DNA of 7,389 nt from Candidatus Thalassarchaeaceae archaeon (GTDB lineage Archaea > Thermoplasmatota > Poseidoniia > Poseidoniales > Thalassarchaeaceae), in NCBI GenBank assembly GCA_013330385.1, contig DUIL01000050.1, forward strand, positions 1 through 7,389, given 5' to 3'. Positions 1 through 6,697 of this stretch are shown here, one piece after another. A program made the translations under genes and the position numbers. How positions within the stretch are numbered: the first letter of the stretch is position 1; every line of letters begins with the position of its first letter. The notes under the pieces were generated by a model, which made no database searches, was not told the origin of the DNA, and saw only the letters and a list, made by a program, of their open reading frames with translations.

Positions 1-296
1 GCATCTTCATTTGATTGAAGATCTCGTTGGCGGTTTACAAGCCACCAAGGTACATTCAATGCGTATTCATCTATTGTGCTTCGAATCCTGTTTTGCTCAT
101 CATCATTCAAATGACCACCAAGTTTGGTGCCATCGATTTCTGCCATACGACAGATTTGTCCAGCGGTTCTTTTACCAACACCAGGAATTGATGTTAATCC
201 TTGTGCTATTGGTCGTAGACCATCGATATCTGAATCTGCAAGCCTCAGGATGTAGGAGAAATCATCTCCCAATTCTGCTTCATTTACTTTTGCCAT
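1..296 (-). CDS. rps13: Archaeal small-subunit ribosomal protein S13 (uS13), C-terminus cut off by window edge
   Basis: The first 98 residues are present, starting with ATG at 294-296, and the reading frame stays open to the left edge. uS13 sits in the head of the small ribosomal subunit and contacts the P-site tRNA region and the large subunit. The diagnostic pieces are the N-terminal strand and helix FSYILRLADSDIDG (residues 13-26), the helix-hairpin-like GTP-independent RNA-binding turn IPGVGKRTA (37-45), and the archaeal/eukaryal signature VPWWLVNRQRD (82-92). The last of these is absent from bacterial S13 and marks the organism as archaeal. Archaeal S13 is usually about 150 residues, so about one third, including the basic tail, lies outside the window. 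In most archaea S13 heads a cluster with S4, S11 and an RNA polymerase subunit; that would lie to the left and cannot be seen here. No gene overlaps its start; it follows a 115-base GC-rich spacer. The family assignment is firm. Confidence 0.95.
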   Translation of the reverse strand, partial: MAKVNEAELGDDFSYILRLADSDIDGLRPIAQGLTSIPGVGKRTAGQICRMAEIDGTKLGGHLNDDEQNRIRSTIDEYALNVPWWLVNRQRDLQSNED

Positions 297-411
297 AATA
301 CGGTTCCCCCGTGTTCATCGGTTGCCCGATGGCCCTCATAGGGCATCCAGCCGACCTGCCTTCCCTATTTGAAGAAGACGGCCGCCCCTACGGGGCGTGA
401 ATATCGGCCAT
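297..411 (-). promoter_or_regulatory. GC-rich, hairpin-rich leader/spacer upstream of S13
   Basis: This gap between the methyltransferase stop and the S13 start is about 63% G+C by hand count over 301-410, clearly richer than the adjacent genes. Read as minus-strand RNA it contains, in 5' to 3' order: a 6-bp hairpin CGCCCC-gua-GGGGCG (397-383), whose flanking GGCC repeats can extend it; a 5-bp hairpin GCCCU-aug-AGGGC (344-332); directly abutting it, a 6-bp hairpin CAUCGG-GCAA-CCGAUG (331-316) with a GNRA tetraloop; and a 4-bp hairpin ACGG-gggaa-CCGU (312-300) ending 3 bases before the start codon, its loop holding the only SD-like purine run. The pairings are seen directly. That they form an autoregulatory ribosomal-protein leader is inference. 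No obvious TATA box at leaderless spacing precedes S13; a weak AAATAG at 364-369 could give a leader of about 45 bases. Confidence 0.5.
316..344 (-). other. Two abutting hairpins, one with GCAA tetraloop
   Basis: On the minus strand, stem GCCCU/AGGGC with loop AUG (344-332) is followed with no spacer by stem CAUCGG/CCGAUG with loop GCAA (331-316). All 11 base pairs are Watson-Crick. Zero spacing would permit coaxial stacking, and GCAA is a classical GNRA loop able to dock into a tetraloop receptor. A competing pairing exists: GAU at 347-345 can pair with AUC at 330-328, extending the first hairpin with one bulged base and opening the second. The two states would be mutually exclusive. Confidence 0.5.
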
Positions 412-1767
412 TTAGGACTCTTTACAGACAATGTAAAGGGTGTGACTGCCACTTCCTCTTTCAAGGCCTAGATCTACCATAAAACCACGAGCACCATCAA
501 ATTCCTTCAAAGCCTTGTCCAATCTTCGCTGTAGTGTTGGGTGAATATCTGGATCCAAAGAGCATCTTAGGGTCACTTTTCCAACTCCATTTCTTGCAGC
601 GGACTGAGCAGTTAGTTCGATTGTATGTAACTCAGGTGGGGTGAGTCTGTGTTGAACGATCTCGCCGGTTGCAATAACAAACGCATCGATATCATCGTCT
701 GTGGATAACGGTTGAGTGGTAATGAGAAGTGGTCGCCTTCCCTCAACTCTTAGCCATGATCGTCCCGCAGATTCGGGGACTGCTTGTTCTGCCCAAGCCT
801 CGTGGAGCCCTGACTGAACTAGAGCAGGATCAACAATGGTCAGATAAGCTCCAAATGGAGGGGGGCTGCTCATTGGTTCAACAACTGATTTACGCGGCTC
901 TCCTTCGATACTCGCCATGATATTCTTTCTTCCCATCCTTACACAACGCGCAGAATTTTTTGTAGATAAGGACCCTATCCAAACAGACAGTCTATCTATT
1001 CGGCCTCCGCCTTGACTTAGCCATTCCCAAGTACGTGGAACACCAAGGAATGTAGTTTCAATCACCGCATCAACAAGTGATTGTTGGTCTTCATTTAATC
1101 TTGGAGATAAATCAAGAAGCACCGCGGGGCCTCGGGGACCTACCTCTAAGTGCTTGACCCATGATTTCAGAAGTGGCGTAAGTGATGGTTGCATCTCATC
1201 GATTTCATGGCGTTGCGCATCTGGCGGTCGAGCCGGATCAAGATGTAACATTGCAATAGGCGGATGGGCTCTAGTTCCACCTTCTCGTAGACTATTCCAA
1301 TAGGCTGAAATTGCTTTTTCTGCTTGTCCTCCATCTCCAATCAATACTCGGTCCATAGAGCGTTGAAGATCCTCGACTTCACCCATTGCATGCATATTAG
1401 CTGCACACATAAGAGCAATCTCCGGATCGAGTTCGATTGCAAGACCAGGTCGGTGCAATCCGGATGTTAATGCGATTAGTTGAACGCCGGATCCTGCTGC
1501 AGCATCAAGAATTACCCCCGGAGGTAGTTGATTAACATCAATTTGAGTGGCTCGGGCCTGAGCGATAGCCCACGGCGTGGATAATCTCTCCATCTGCTCA
1601 GTCATGTGAAAAGCTGGCTCACCCTTACGGGATGATTTTGCCTTGCAAACCTTTGTTGCACGCTCTACAACCTCATCAGAAGGGCGTAGCGCATAGTGTT
1701 CTGCCCCTCCGCTCATATATGTCGCTCCCGTATTATGGTCAAGTCTTTTTCGTGCATATAATGTCAT
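412..1767 (-). CDS. Class I SAM-dependent methyltransferase with C-terminal THUMP-like domain
   Basis: This 451-residue protein is predicted to be a cytosolic S-adenosylmethionine-dependent methyltransferase. Motif I is VILDAAAGSG (residues 85-94), the post-I acidic strand is LAIELDP (109-115), a GD pair follows at 144-145, and the motif IV position is LHLDPARP (174-181), resembling the DPAR motif of THUMP-like class I methyltransferases. The C-terminal part (about 304-451) begins YLTIVDPALVQSGL and ends with a small alpha/beta segment, RNGVGKVTLRCSLDPDIHP (392-410) plus GSHTLYIVCK (440-449). That matches the THUMP-like domain found C-terminal to these enzymes. THUMP domains bind tRNA, so an RNA substrate is likely, but neither the substrate nor the methylated atom can be deduced; no NPPY or DPPY base-amine motif is seen. 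Its ATG overlaps the TGA of the upstream FKBP-like gene in an ATGA, which fixes the start and implies translational coupling. Stop is TAA. Confidence 0.82.
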   Translation of the reverse strand: MTLYARKRLDHNTGATYMSGGAEHYALRPSDEVVERATKVCKAKSSRKGEPAFHMTEQMERLSTPWAIAQARATQIDVNQLPPGVILDAAAGSGVQLIALTSGLHRPGLAIELDPEIALMCAANMHAMGEVEDLQRSMDRVLIGDGGQAEKAISAYWNSLREGGTRAHPPIAMLHLDPARPPDAQRHEIDEMQPSLTPLLKSWVKHLEVGPRGPAVLLDLSPRLNEDQQSLVDAVIETTFLGVPRTWEWLSQGGGRIDRLSVWIGSLSTKNSARCVRMGRKNIMASIEGEPRKSVVEPMSSPPPFGAYLTIVDPALVQSGLHEAWAEQAVPESAGRSWLRVEGRRPLLITTQPLSTDDDIDAFVIATGEIVQHRLTPPELHTIELTAQSAARNGVGKVTLRCSLDPDIHPTLQRRLDKALKEFDGARGFMVDLGLERGSGSHTLYIVCKES

Positions 1768-2747
1768 ATGCTTGCAACTTCAAGCTTGAGTTCAAACCTC
1801 AACCAAGCATCTTCAAGTTCATGCCCCTCACTATTCCCATAAGCAATAGGTGGAGGTAGTAGAGTAACATGCGTAGTGCCTGTGTCAAGCGTTGGTATTA
1901 GACCTCTATCTTCATCGATATCCAAGCCTATTGCTGACCAACCGAAACCTTTGATGTAATTTGAATCGTCACCTGCATTTACAGGTAAATCGCCCTCATC
2001 GAGCAATTCTCCAGTATCTGCATTCCAAACTCGATAATGGACTTCCAGTGGATCGCCGTCAGTAGCATGTATTTCTCTTTGCTCGGTTCCCTCAAAAATA
2101 TGAATATCAAGGACTACCTCGGCATCTGGAACTCGCAAATGTGATGCTTCGACTGTTATGTCATGCTCTGTTACATCATCCGTCAGTTCAATTTCGACAA
2201 TTAATGTCCCATTTGCATCAATTGAATCGAGTGTTAAGTCAGCATCGCCTTCATCTGCGAATACAACGCTACCACCTATAATTTCTAAGACTAAATCCAA
2301 TGGTTGATTTGCTCTGTTGTAAATAACTACGCTAGCGCGATCCCCTTGACCCTGATGTTCCCAATCACAACGCAACTCGCCCGGATAAAGGAATTCATCG
2401 TCCTGGTCGGCTAATACTTCTGGCCAGTCCCAATCATCAAGACGTGGGGCACAAGTGTCGAAGAGAAGATCAACTTCCCACAGCCAACGGTCATTATCAT
2501 CTTTGATTAAGTCAATATCAGTGACTTTGAAGGCGTCCTCGTTTTCCTTGGAGAATTTATAGACGCTGTATCCAACAACGATTGTTGAGCCAATTAGTAG
2601 GGCCACAGTGGCGAGAGAAAGAAGAATTGCTGCCCTCGGAATTGCCATTTCATTGATACCAATTGGGATAGTGGGGTGCTCCACTTCCTCGGCAGTATCC
2701 GAGATCCAGGTGCCTGACACAATACCCTTGCCACGCCCGCCTGTCAT
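1764..2747 (-). CDS. Membrane-anchored extracytoplasmic protein with divergent C-terminal FKBP-like domain
   Basis: The protein is 327 residues from the ATG at 2745-2747; a TTG one codon earlier and an ATG at 2646-2648 (294 residues, beginning MAIPRAAILL) are alternatives. A single hydrophobic span (about 38-60) is followed by a strongly acidic external region with two cysteines, C99 and C127, that could form a disulfide. Residues about 137-220 alternate strands like an Ig-type beta sandwich. The last 100 residues resemble an FKBP peptidyl-prolyl isomerase: GDPLEVHYRVW (231-241), GELLDEG (246-252), YIKGF (264-268), LLPPPIAYG (296-304) and LRFELKLE (316-323). Compared with human FKBP12, positions equivalent to Y26, D37, I56, Y82 and F99 appear retained (Y238, D250, I265, Y303, F318), while W59 is F268, the flap after LLDEG is short, and about ten residues are inserted before the LLPPP strand. 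Isomerase or only chaperone activity outside the membrane is inference. It overlaps the downstream methyltransferase by four bases. Confidence 0.75.
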   Translation of the reverse strand: MTGGRGKGIVSGTWISDTAEEVEHPTIPIGINEMAIPRAAILLSLATVALLIGSTIVVGYSVYKFSKENEDAFKVTDIDLIKDDNDRWLWEVDLLFDTCAPRLDDWDWPEVLADQDDEFLYPGELRCDWEHQGQGDRASVVIYNRANQPLDLVLEIIGGSVVFADEGDADLTLDSIDANGTLIVEIELTDDVTEHDITVEASHLRVPDAEVVLDIHIFEGTEQREIHATDGDPLEVHYRVWNADTGELLDEGDLPVNAGDDSNYIKGFGWSAIGLDIDEDRGLIPTLDTGTTHVTLLPPPIAYGNSEGHELEDAWLRFELKLEVASI

Positions 2748-2817
2748 CAACGTTAGCGTGTGATGTCTTGCAAGGATTGCCTAATGTGAGTAAAATGAAA
2801 AAACCACTAACTATCTA
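2748..2817 (-). other. Short intergenic gap between giant membrane gene and FKBP-like gene
   Basis: The gap follows tandem stops (TAA then TAG) of the upstream gene. It contains an oligo-T run, no SD motif before either candidate start of the FKBP-like gene, and no convincing TATA box at leaderless distance. A 7-bp long-range pairing, GUUAGUG (2811-2805) with CGCUAAC (2758-2752) including one G-U pair, could enclose most of the gap, but it may be chance. The spacing allows either read-through transcription or a separate promoter. Confidence 0.4.
2791..2803 (-). terminator. Oligo-T terminator candidate after giant membrane gene
   Basis: On the minus strand the run TTTTTT-CA-TTTT lies 15 to 27 bases beyond the stop codon of the giant membrane protein. 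Archaeal RNA polymerase terminates at such oligo-T runs without needing a hairpin. Termination could be partial, since the next co-directional gene begins about 45 bases further on and has no clear promoter. Confidence 0.4.
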
Positions 2818-5800
2818 TTAGTCGCGTAGTAATTCTTCTTGATTGCGTTGGCCGAGCCATGTAATCAAAGCTAATTCGGCACCTATTACAGAGAGGAGAA
2901 TGAATAGGCCGCTTAATCCAAGACTTGCCGTACCTCCAAAGACGATGATGGTGAGTGAGGAACCAATTACTAAATCGGCGAATCCCAACACTCTCAGTAT
3001 CTTACGTAGGTGTAGTATTCCTACTATCCAAATCGTTGTCGAGAGGGTAAATAAAGCAATAGGAATAAGCAAATGTTGCTGAAGAGTTAGCACTCCTATT
3101 CCTATCAAAAGATGGGCATTGATTGTTGCCATCATAGTCCAGTGACCGTTTTCAAGTGGAATTGACGAGGCGATAATTATCAACATAATTACTCCGAGAA
3201 TTAAACAATACTCAGGAAGAACATCTCTAATCGAGGGAATTAGATTCGATAACGAAATTAATGGAATAGGTGATACTAATATTGCAATACCGACAGCCTC
3301 TACCTGCTTATTCTTCCAACCTTGATAGATTGCATTTGCCACAGAAAGTAGACCGGCTGGACCCCAAGATAGGATGGCATAGGCGAGGGTGCGAGTCCCT
3401 CTACCTGAACTACTCTGATGAGTATCCTTACCTGCATTTTCTCGCTTTCTACCAATCCAGAAATCAGTAAGTAAAGAAATTAGAAGAAGACCCTCAAGTA
3501 GCAACCAAGGAACTTGCCAATCGATTAGTTCACCATCAAAGGGGTCAACGGTTGTTGGGGCTGGTAATGATTCAACCATTATGGTGCCTGCCATCAACGC
3601 CAAGGTAAGAGAGAGAACGAACCAGTCTATGGCTATTGGAATTCGATTGAGAAGATTGTCCTGTTGCCATAGTGAAAGCACACTTAATTCGAGAATTAGA
3701 ATAGTTACTACAGCCATATCTAGGAGTTCTTTATTGCTTGAACCAGGGTGTATATGTCCAACCAATAACAAACCAACGAGACCAATAATCGCTGCTGCAA
3801 TAGGGAGTTCGATTCCTAAGAAGGAAGGAAGGTCAAGCTCGAGAGTTTTGGTTCTAGTTCTTGCTATAGAAACTAGAATAGTTGCGAATAGACCAATCAA
3901 TAGGATAATCAGTGGTGATGAGCCGAAAATAAATCCATATACCAATCCGGCTGCAAGGCTCAATATTAGAAACATCATAACGATTCTTGGCCGATGTGAA
4001 ATATCAGTAGTGTAGAGCTCCTCTATGTCATCAGTATCCTTTAGATCACGACGTTTCTTTCTTTTCGCTTCAAGCTCTGCTAATCTGGTATCATAACTGG
4101 CAATATTACCAGTCCCTAGTGAAGACTCCTGTGTTTGAATGGTACTCGCTAATTCAATACGAGAATCACGTCGAGCAATCGATTTTAATTCCGCTCTAAT
4201 TTCTCCTCTAGCCACAAGCCACAGAGATGTTGCGACGAAGAAAGCAATACCGAGGTATGTTGCATCATATTGCTCTTCTTGAATTGAGAGCCCAAGTGAA
4301 ATAACAAGTAACCAAAGGGCTGCTCCAGTGGGTTTGAGAAGATTTTCTATTAATTTTGATTTAGATAGGAAGAAAAACAGTGTGAATCCTGAACATAGTA
4401 CGGCAGTCATTGAGACATCATAATCTGGAATAGATGATGCTGATTCAAGCAATACGCTTGGCTCCTTGGAGGCTATAGATACTAGCATTGGAAGTGAAAC
4501 AAGCGCCATTCCATTGGTGAAAATCGAATCCCCCTCTGGGTCTGCCTTGAATAAAACCGAGCTGACTGCAAGAAACACCAGACAAATCCATATTTCGTTC
4601 ATTCCATGTCTCCAACTCAGAACTGCAGCAGAGATTGACATGACTGAAATCATCACAATAGTGCTGCCAATTCTGTGTTCAAGGAATTCGGCCCCTAGAT
4701 GCAATACGAATACTAGACTAGTGACCATTAGGAGTGTAATCGAAGTGAATCCTCCCAGTTGAGCCATTGAGATGATGGTCAACATTGGAAGCCAGAGTCC
4801 CATACTCCACAGTTGTAATGCGCCCGAATCTCGTATTGAGGCTGAAATCTCAGTGATTCCAAGGAATCCAGAGGCAAGATTCACTCCGGTTTCTCCCATT
4901 TTTGAATTAACAATAATCATCAAAATAGCTGAGAGAGAAAGATAGGCAGCAAGAGGTTCTGCGGATAGATCAATAATCGAACCGGGGTCAATCTGATCGT
5001 TTGCAACTAATACTGTTCTAATCGCCTCCTGTACTAATTCTTCCAGTAGTATCCAAGACCATGGTAGCAATACGGTGACACCTGCAAGAGACGGTGCATT
5101 TCGCATGACAGCGAGAAGGGCAGTTCCGATATGCAGTATACTTAGCATAACGAGTAGGGCTATTCCACCGTCACCGCCATCGGCATCTGCCTCTGCAGGA
5201 ATTAGAACAACTAGTAAAACAAGAATTGATACTGCACCAACCCAAAGTACTCTATCAGTAACTCGATGTTGGTCGCGAAGCATGATGAATCCAGTTAGAA
5301 CTGCGGCCAGAATTGAGAACGTTTCGTAAGAATTGAAGGGGAGTACTGGTTCAAGTGAAATACCCATTACTAACAGAATTGAAAGCAGAATACTACCTAC
5401 AAGAAGGGGAATACTGACCCTATTACGTTCAACACCTCTTACAACAAGATAGGAACCTCCAAATGCACCACCAAGGAAAGTCACCATACCTAATGCATAA
5501 CCTGTATCTTCTCTGCTAGATGCAACCGCCATCAATGCTCCAACCATCCCTAATGAGATTGAGACCCCCCATAGGCCAGGTTCACCCAATCCAATTGCCT
5601 TGAATCCTTTAGAAAACCAATTATCTTTACGAGCAAAACGTGCAGCCATGCCGGCATTAATGCCAGATACTGCCATGAGTAATAAGAACAAAATAATCGG
5701 AGTATCCAAAGGTTCAATGACTAATGATCCAATGGTGAATCCATGGGTTATTGCATGCATCCCAATCCATAGATTTGAAGAAGCAATTCCAAGAGCTGCT

Positions 5801-6567
5801 AGGTTACCTGAGTCTCTATGTAGGGCTAATCCATGAAGTAAGAGTGTGGCTACGAGAATCATCAATGCCACTCCAATTTCTCCACCAATAGAACCAGCCG
5901 TTGAACCAATTGCCAGTAAAATCAAAGTCGCTTGAGCGGCTATCGCATCGTGCTCATATCGATATGCGACAAAGATATTCAATGCAACGAGAGTGAGGAG
6001 CAGTACCGCCAATAATTCTACAGAAATTGGTAGAATTGAACCCATTTCCCATCGATTTAGTTCAAGCGCTAAACCGTACAGAACTTTCATCGAAATAATG
6101 ACCCAAGTAACTCCAAGGAGATTCAAATCTCGATTTGGCACCCATCTTTCTCCTAATGAAAAACCGGCACCAGCCAAAGCCAGTAAGACCAGCATTGAGA
6201 TTATTGGAGGGAATGCTATACCTGCAACTACACTAAGCGCGCTGAAAATGAAAATCATAGCGACCATCATCGACCAGTTGACTCGCCTCTCACCTTCTCT
6301 AGCCAAAGTCGAAACAACATCGGCTTCAGGTGCAGAGCGCACAGTGCCATCTGACTGAATTGCCCCGGGTTCATTTCCAGTAGGAGCTGAGAATGGATCG
6401 AAAACATCGCCGAGAGCTTCGTCTGTTTCTTGCTCGATTACGGGTTTCTCTTCTTGCTCAATTTGTGAGGTGAAATCGTCTAGACCAAGGTCGTCAATGT
6501 CGATATTTCCACTCATTTTGAAGCGACGCGCGCGAATGAGGGGGTCCTCCTTCTCCTCAGTACTCAC
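2818..6567 (-). CDS. Giant polytopic membrane protein of unknown function (about 33 membrane segments)
   Basis: I do not recognise the family. The 1249-residue protein starts with GTG at 6565-6567; ATG at 6514-6516 (1232 residues) is the alternative. Residues 1-95 are hydrophilic and acidic (for example DIDDLGLDDF at 23-32), so probably a disordered cytosolic tail. From about 99 to 785 there are roughly 24 closely packed hydrophobic segments, then a charged linker (786-861) with a helical, coiled-coil-like stretch (RLAELEAKRKKRRDLKD, 827-843), then about 9 more segments (862-1238) and a short charged tail. A second polar loop (about 1039-1058) splits the last block. There is no ATP-binding motif, no extended soluble enzymatic domain and no conserved charged cluster typical of a known transporter. 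The size and layout recall large DUF2339-like membrane proteins, but I see no motif proving that. Transport, envelope assembly and lipid handling are all possible. It lies directly upstream of the FKBP-like gene. Confidence 0.85.
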   Translation of the reverse strand: MSTEEKEDPLIRARRFKMSGNIDIDDLGLDDFTSQIEQEEKPVIEQETDEALGDVFDPFSAPTGNEPGAIQSDGTVRSAPEADVVSTLAREGERRVNWSMMVAMIFIFSALSVVAGIAFPPIISMLVLLALAGAGFSLGERWVPNRDLNLLGVTWVIISMKVLYGLALELNRWEMGSILPISVELLAVLLLTLVALNIFVAYRYEHDAIAAQATLILLAIGSTAGSIGGEIGVALMILVATLLLHGLALHRDSGNLAALGIASSNLWIGMHAITHGFTIGSLVIEPLDTPIILFLLLMAVSGINAGMAARFARKDNWFSKGFKAIGLGEPGLWGVSISLGMVGALMAVASSREDTGYALGMVTFLGGAFGGSYLVVRGVERNRVSIPLLVGSILLSILLVMGISLEPVLPFNSYETFSILAAVLTGFIMLRDQHRVTDRVLWVGAVSILVLLVVLIPAEADADGGDGGIALLVMLSILHIGTALLAVMRNAPSLAGVTVLLPWSWILLEELVQEAIRTVLVANDQIDPGSIIDLSAEPLAAYLSLSAILMIIVNSKMGETGVNLASGFLGITEISASIRDSGALQLWSMGLWLPMLTIISMAQLGGFTSITLLMVTSLVFVLHLGAEFLEHRIGSTIVMISVMSISAAVLSWRHGMNEIWICLVFLAVSSVLFKADPEGDSIFTNGMALVSLPMLVSIASKEPSVLLESASSIPDYDVSMTAVLCSGFTLFFFLSKSKLIENLLKPTGAALWLLVISLGLSIQEEQYDATYLGIAFFVATSLWLVARGEIRAELKSIARRDSRIELASTIQTQESSLGTGNIASYDTRLAELEAKRKKRRDLKDTDDIEELYTTDISHRPRIVMMFLILSLAAGLVYGFIFGSSPLIILLIGLFATILVSIARTRTKTLELDLPSFLGIELPIAAAIIGLVGLLLVGHIHPGSSNKELLDMAVVTILILELSVLSLWQQDNLLNRIPIAIDWFVLSLTLALMAGTIMVESLPAPTTVDPFDGELIDWQVPWLLLEGLLLISLLTDFWIGRKRENAGKDTHQSSSGRGTRTLAYAILSWGPAGLLSVANAIYQGWKNKQVEAVGIAILVSPIPLISLSNLIPSIRDVLPEYCLILGVIMLIIIASSIPLENGHWTMMATINAHLLIGIGVLTLQQHLLIPIALFTLSTTIWIVGILHLRKILRVLGFADLVIGSSLTIIVFGGTASLGLSGLFILLSVIGAELALITWLGQRNQEELLRD

Positions 6568-6590
6568 ACTCTGTGAGGTGGGCCATCATG

Positions 6591-6600
6591 CGATAATCAC
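6591..6600 (-). promoter_or_regulatory. TATA-like box for giant membrane gene (leaderless spacing)
   Basis: Minus-strand GTGATTATCG contains a TATA-like core centred about 27 bases upstream of the GTG at 6567. That is the archaeal TATA-to-start distance, so transcription would begin at or next to the GTG, giving a leaderless mRNA. It lies just after a run of seven G (6609-6603). This placement is the main reason to prefer the GTG over the ATG at 6516, which has no AT-rich element at the same distance. Confidence 0.45.
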
Positions 6601-6639
6601 ATCCCCCCCTCGTAATCCTAAGAATAGCAATTTTCACTG

Positions 6640-6647
6640 CTTAAATT
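6640..6647 (+). promoter_or_regulatory. TATA-like box for pckA
   Basis: CTTAAATT is the most AT-rich box upstream of pckA. At usual archaeal spacing it predicts transcription starting near 6669-6671 and a leader of about 28 bases. There is no SD motif ahead of the ATG. Confidence 0.4.
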
Positions 6648-6697
6648 GTCTTCTTCCAGCCGTAATAGTTGAAAGCCGATTGTCGACGTCGGGCAGC

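Larger units (their letters stand above)
6568..6697. other. Divergent intergenic promoter region
   Basis: These 130 bases separate the leftward giant membrane gene from rightward pckA. They hold a TATA-like element for each direction, a C7 run (6603-6609) and, close to the pckA start, an 8-base perfect palindrome CGACGTCG (6684-6691) overlapping GTCGAC (6682-6687) that could be an operator or chance. No RNA gene is recognisable. Confidence 0.5.

Noticed and set aside
11..298. Plus-strand 95-residue open frame
   Set aside because: It is antisense to S13, which matches a known family along its whole visible length.
383..397. Hairpin CGCCCC-gua-GGGGCG as an intrinsic terminator of the methyltransferase gene
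   Set aside because: No T-run follows on the minus strand and archaeal termination relies on oligo-T, so it is described as part of the S13 leader instead.
3581..4015. Plus-strand 144-residue open frame
   Set aside because: It is antisense to the giant membrane gene, basic and low in complexity as expected from the complement of hydrophobic codons, with no recognisable domain. Other plus-strand frames between 2843 and 6358 were rejected for the same reason.
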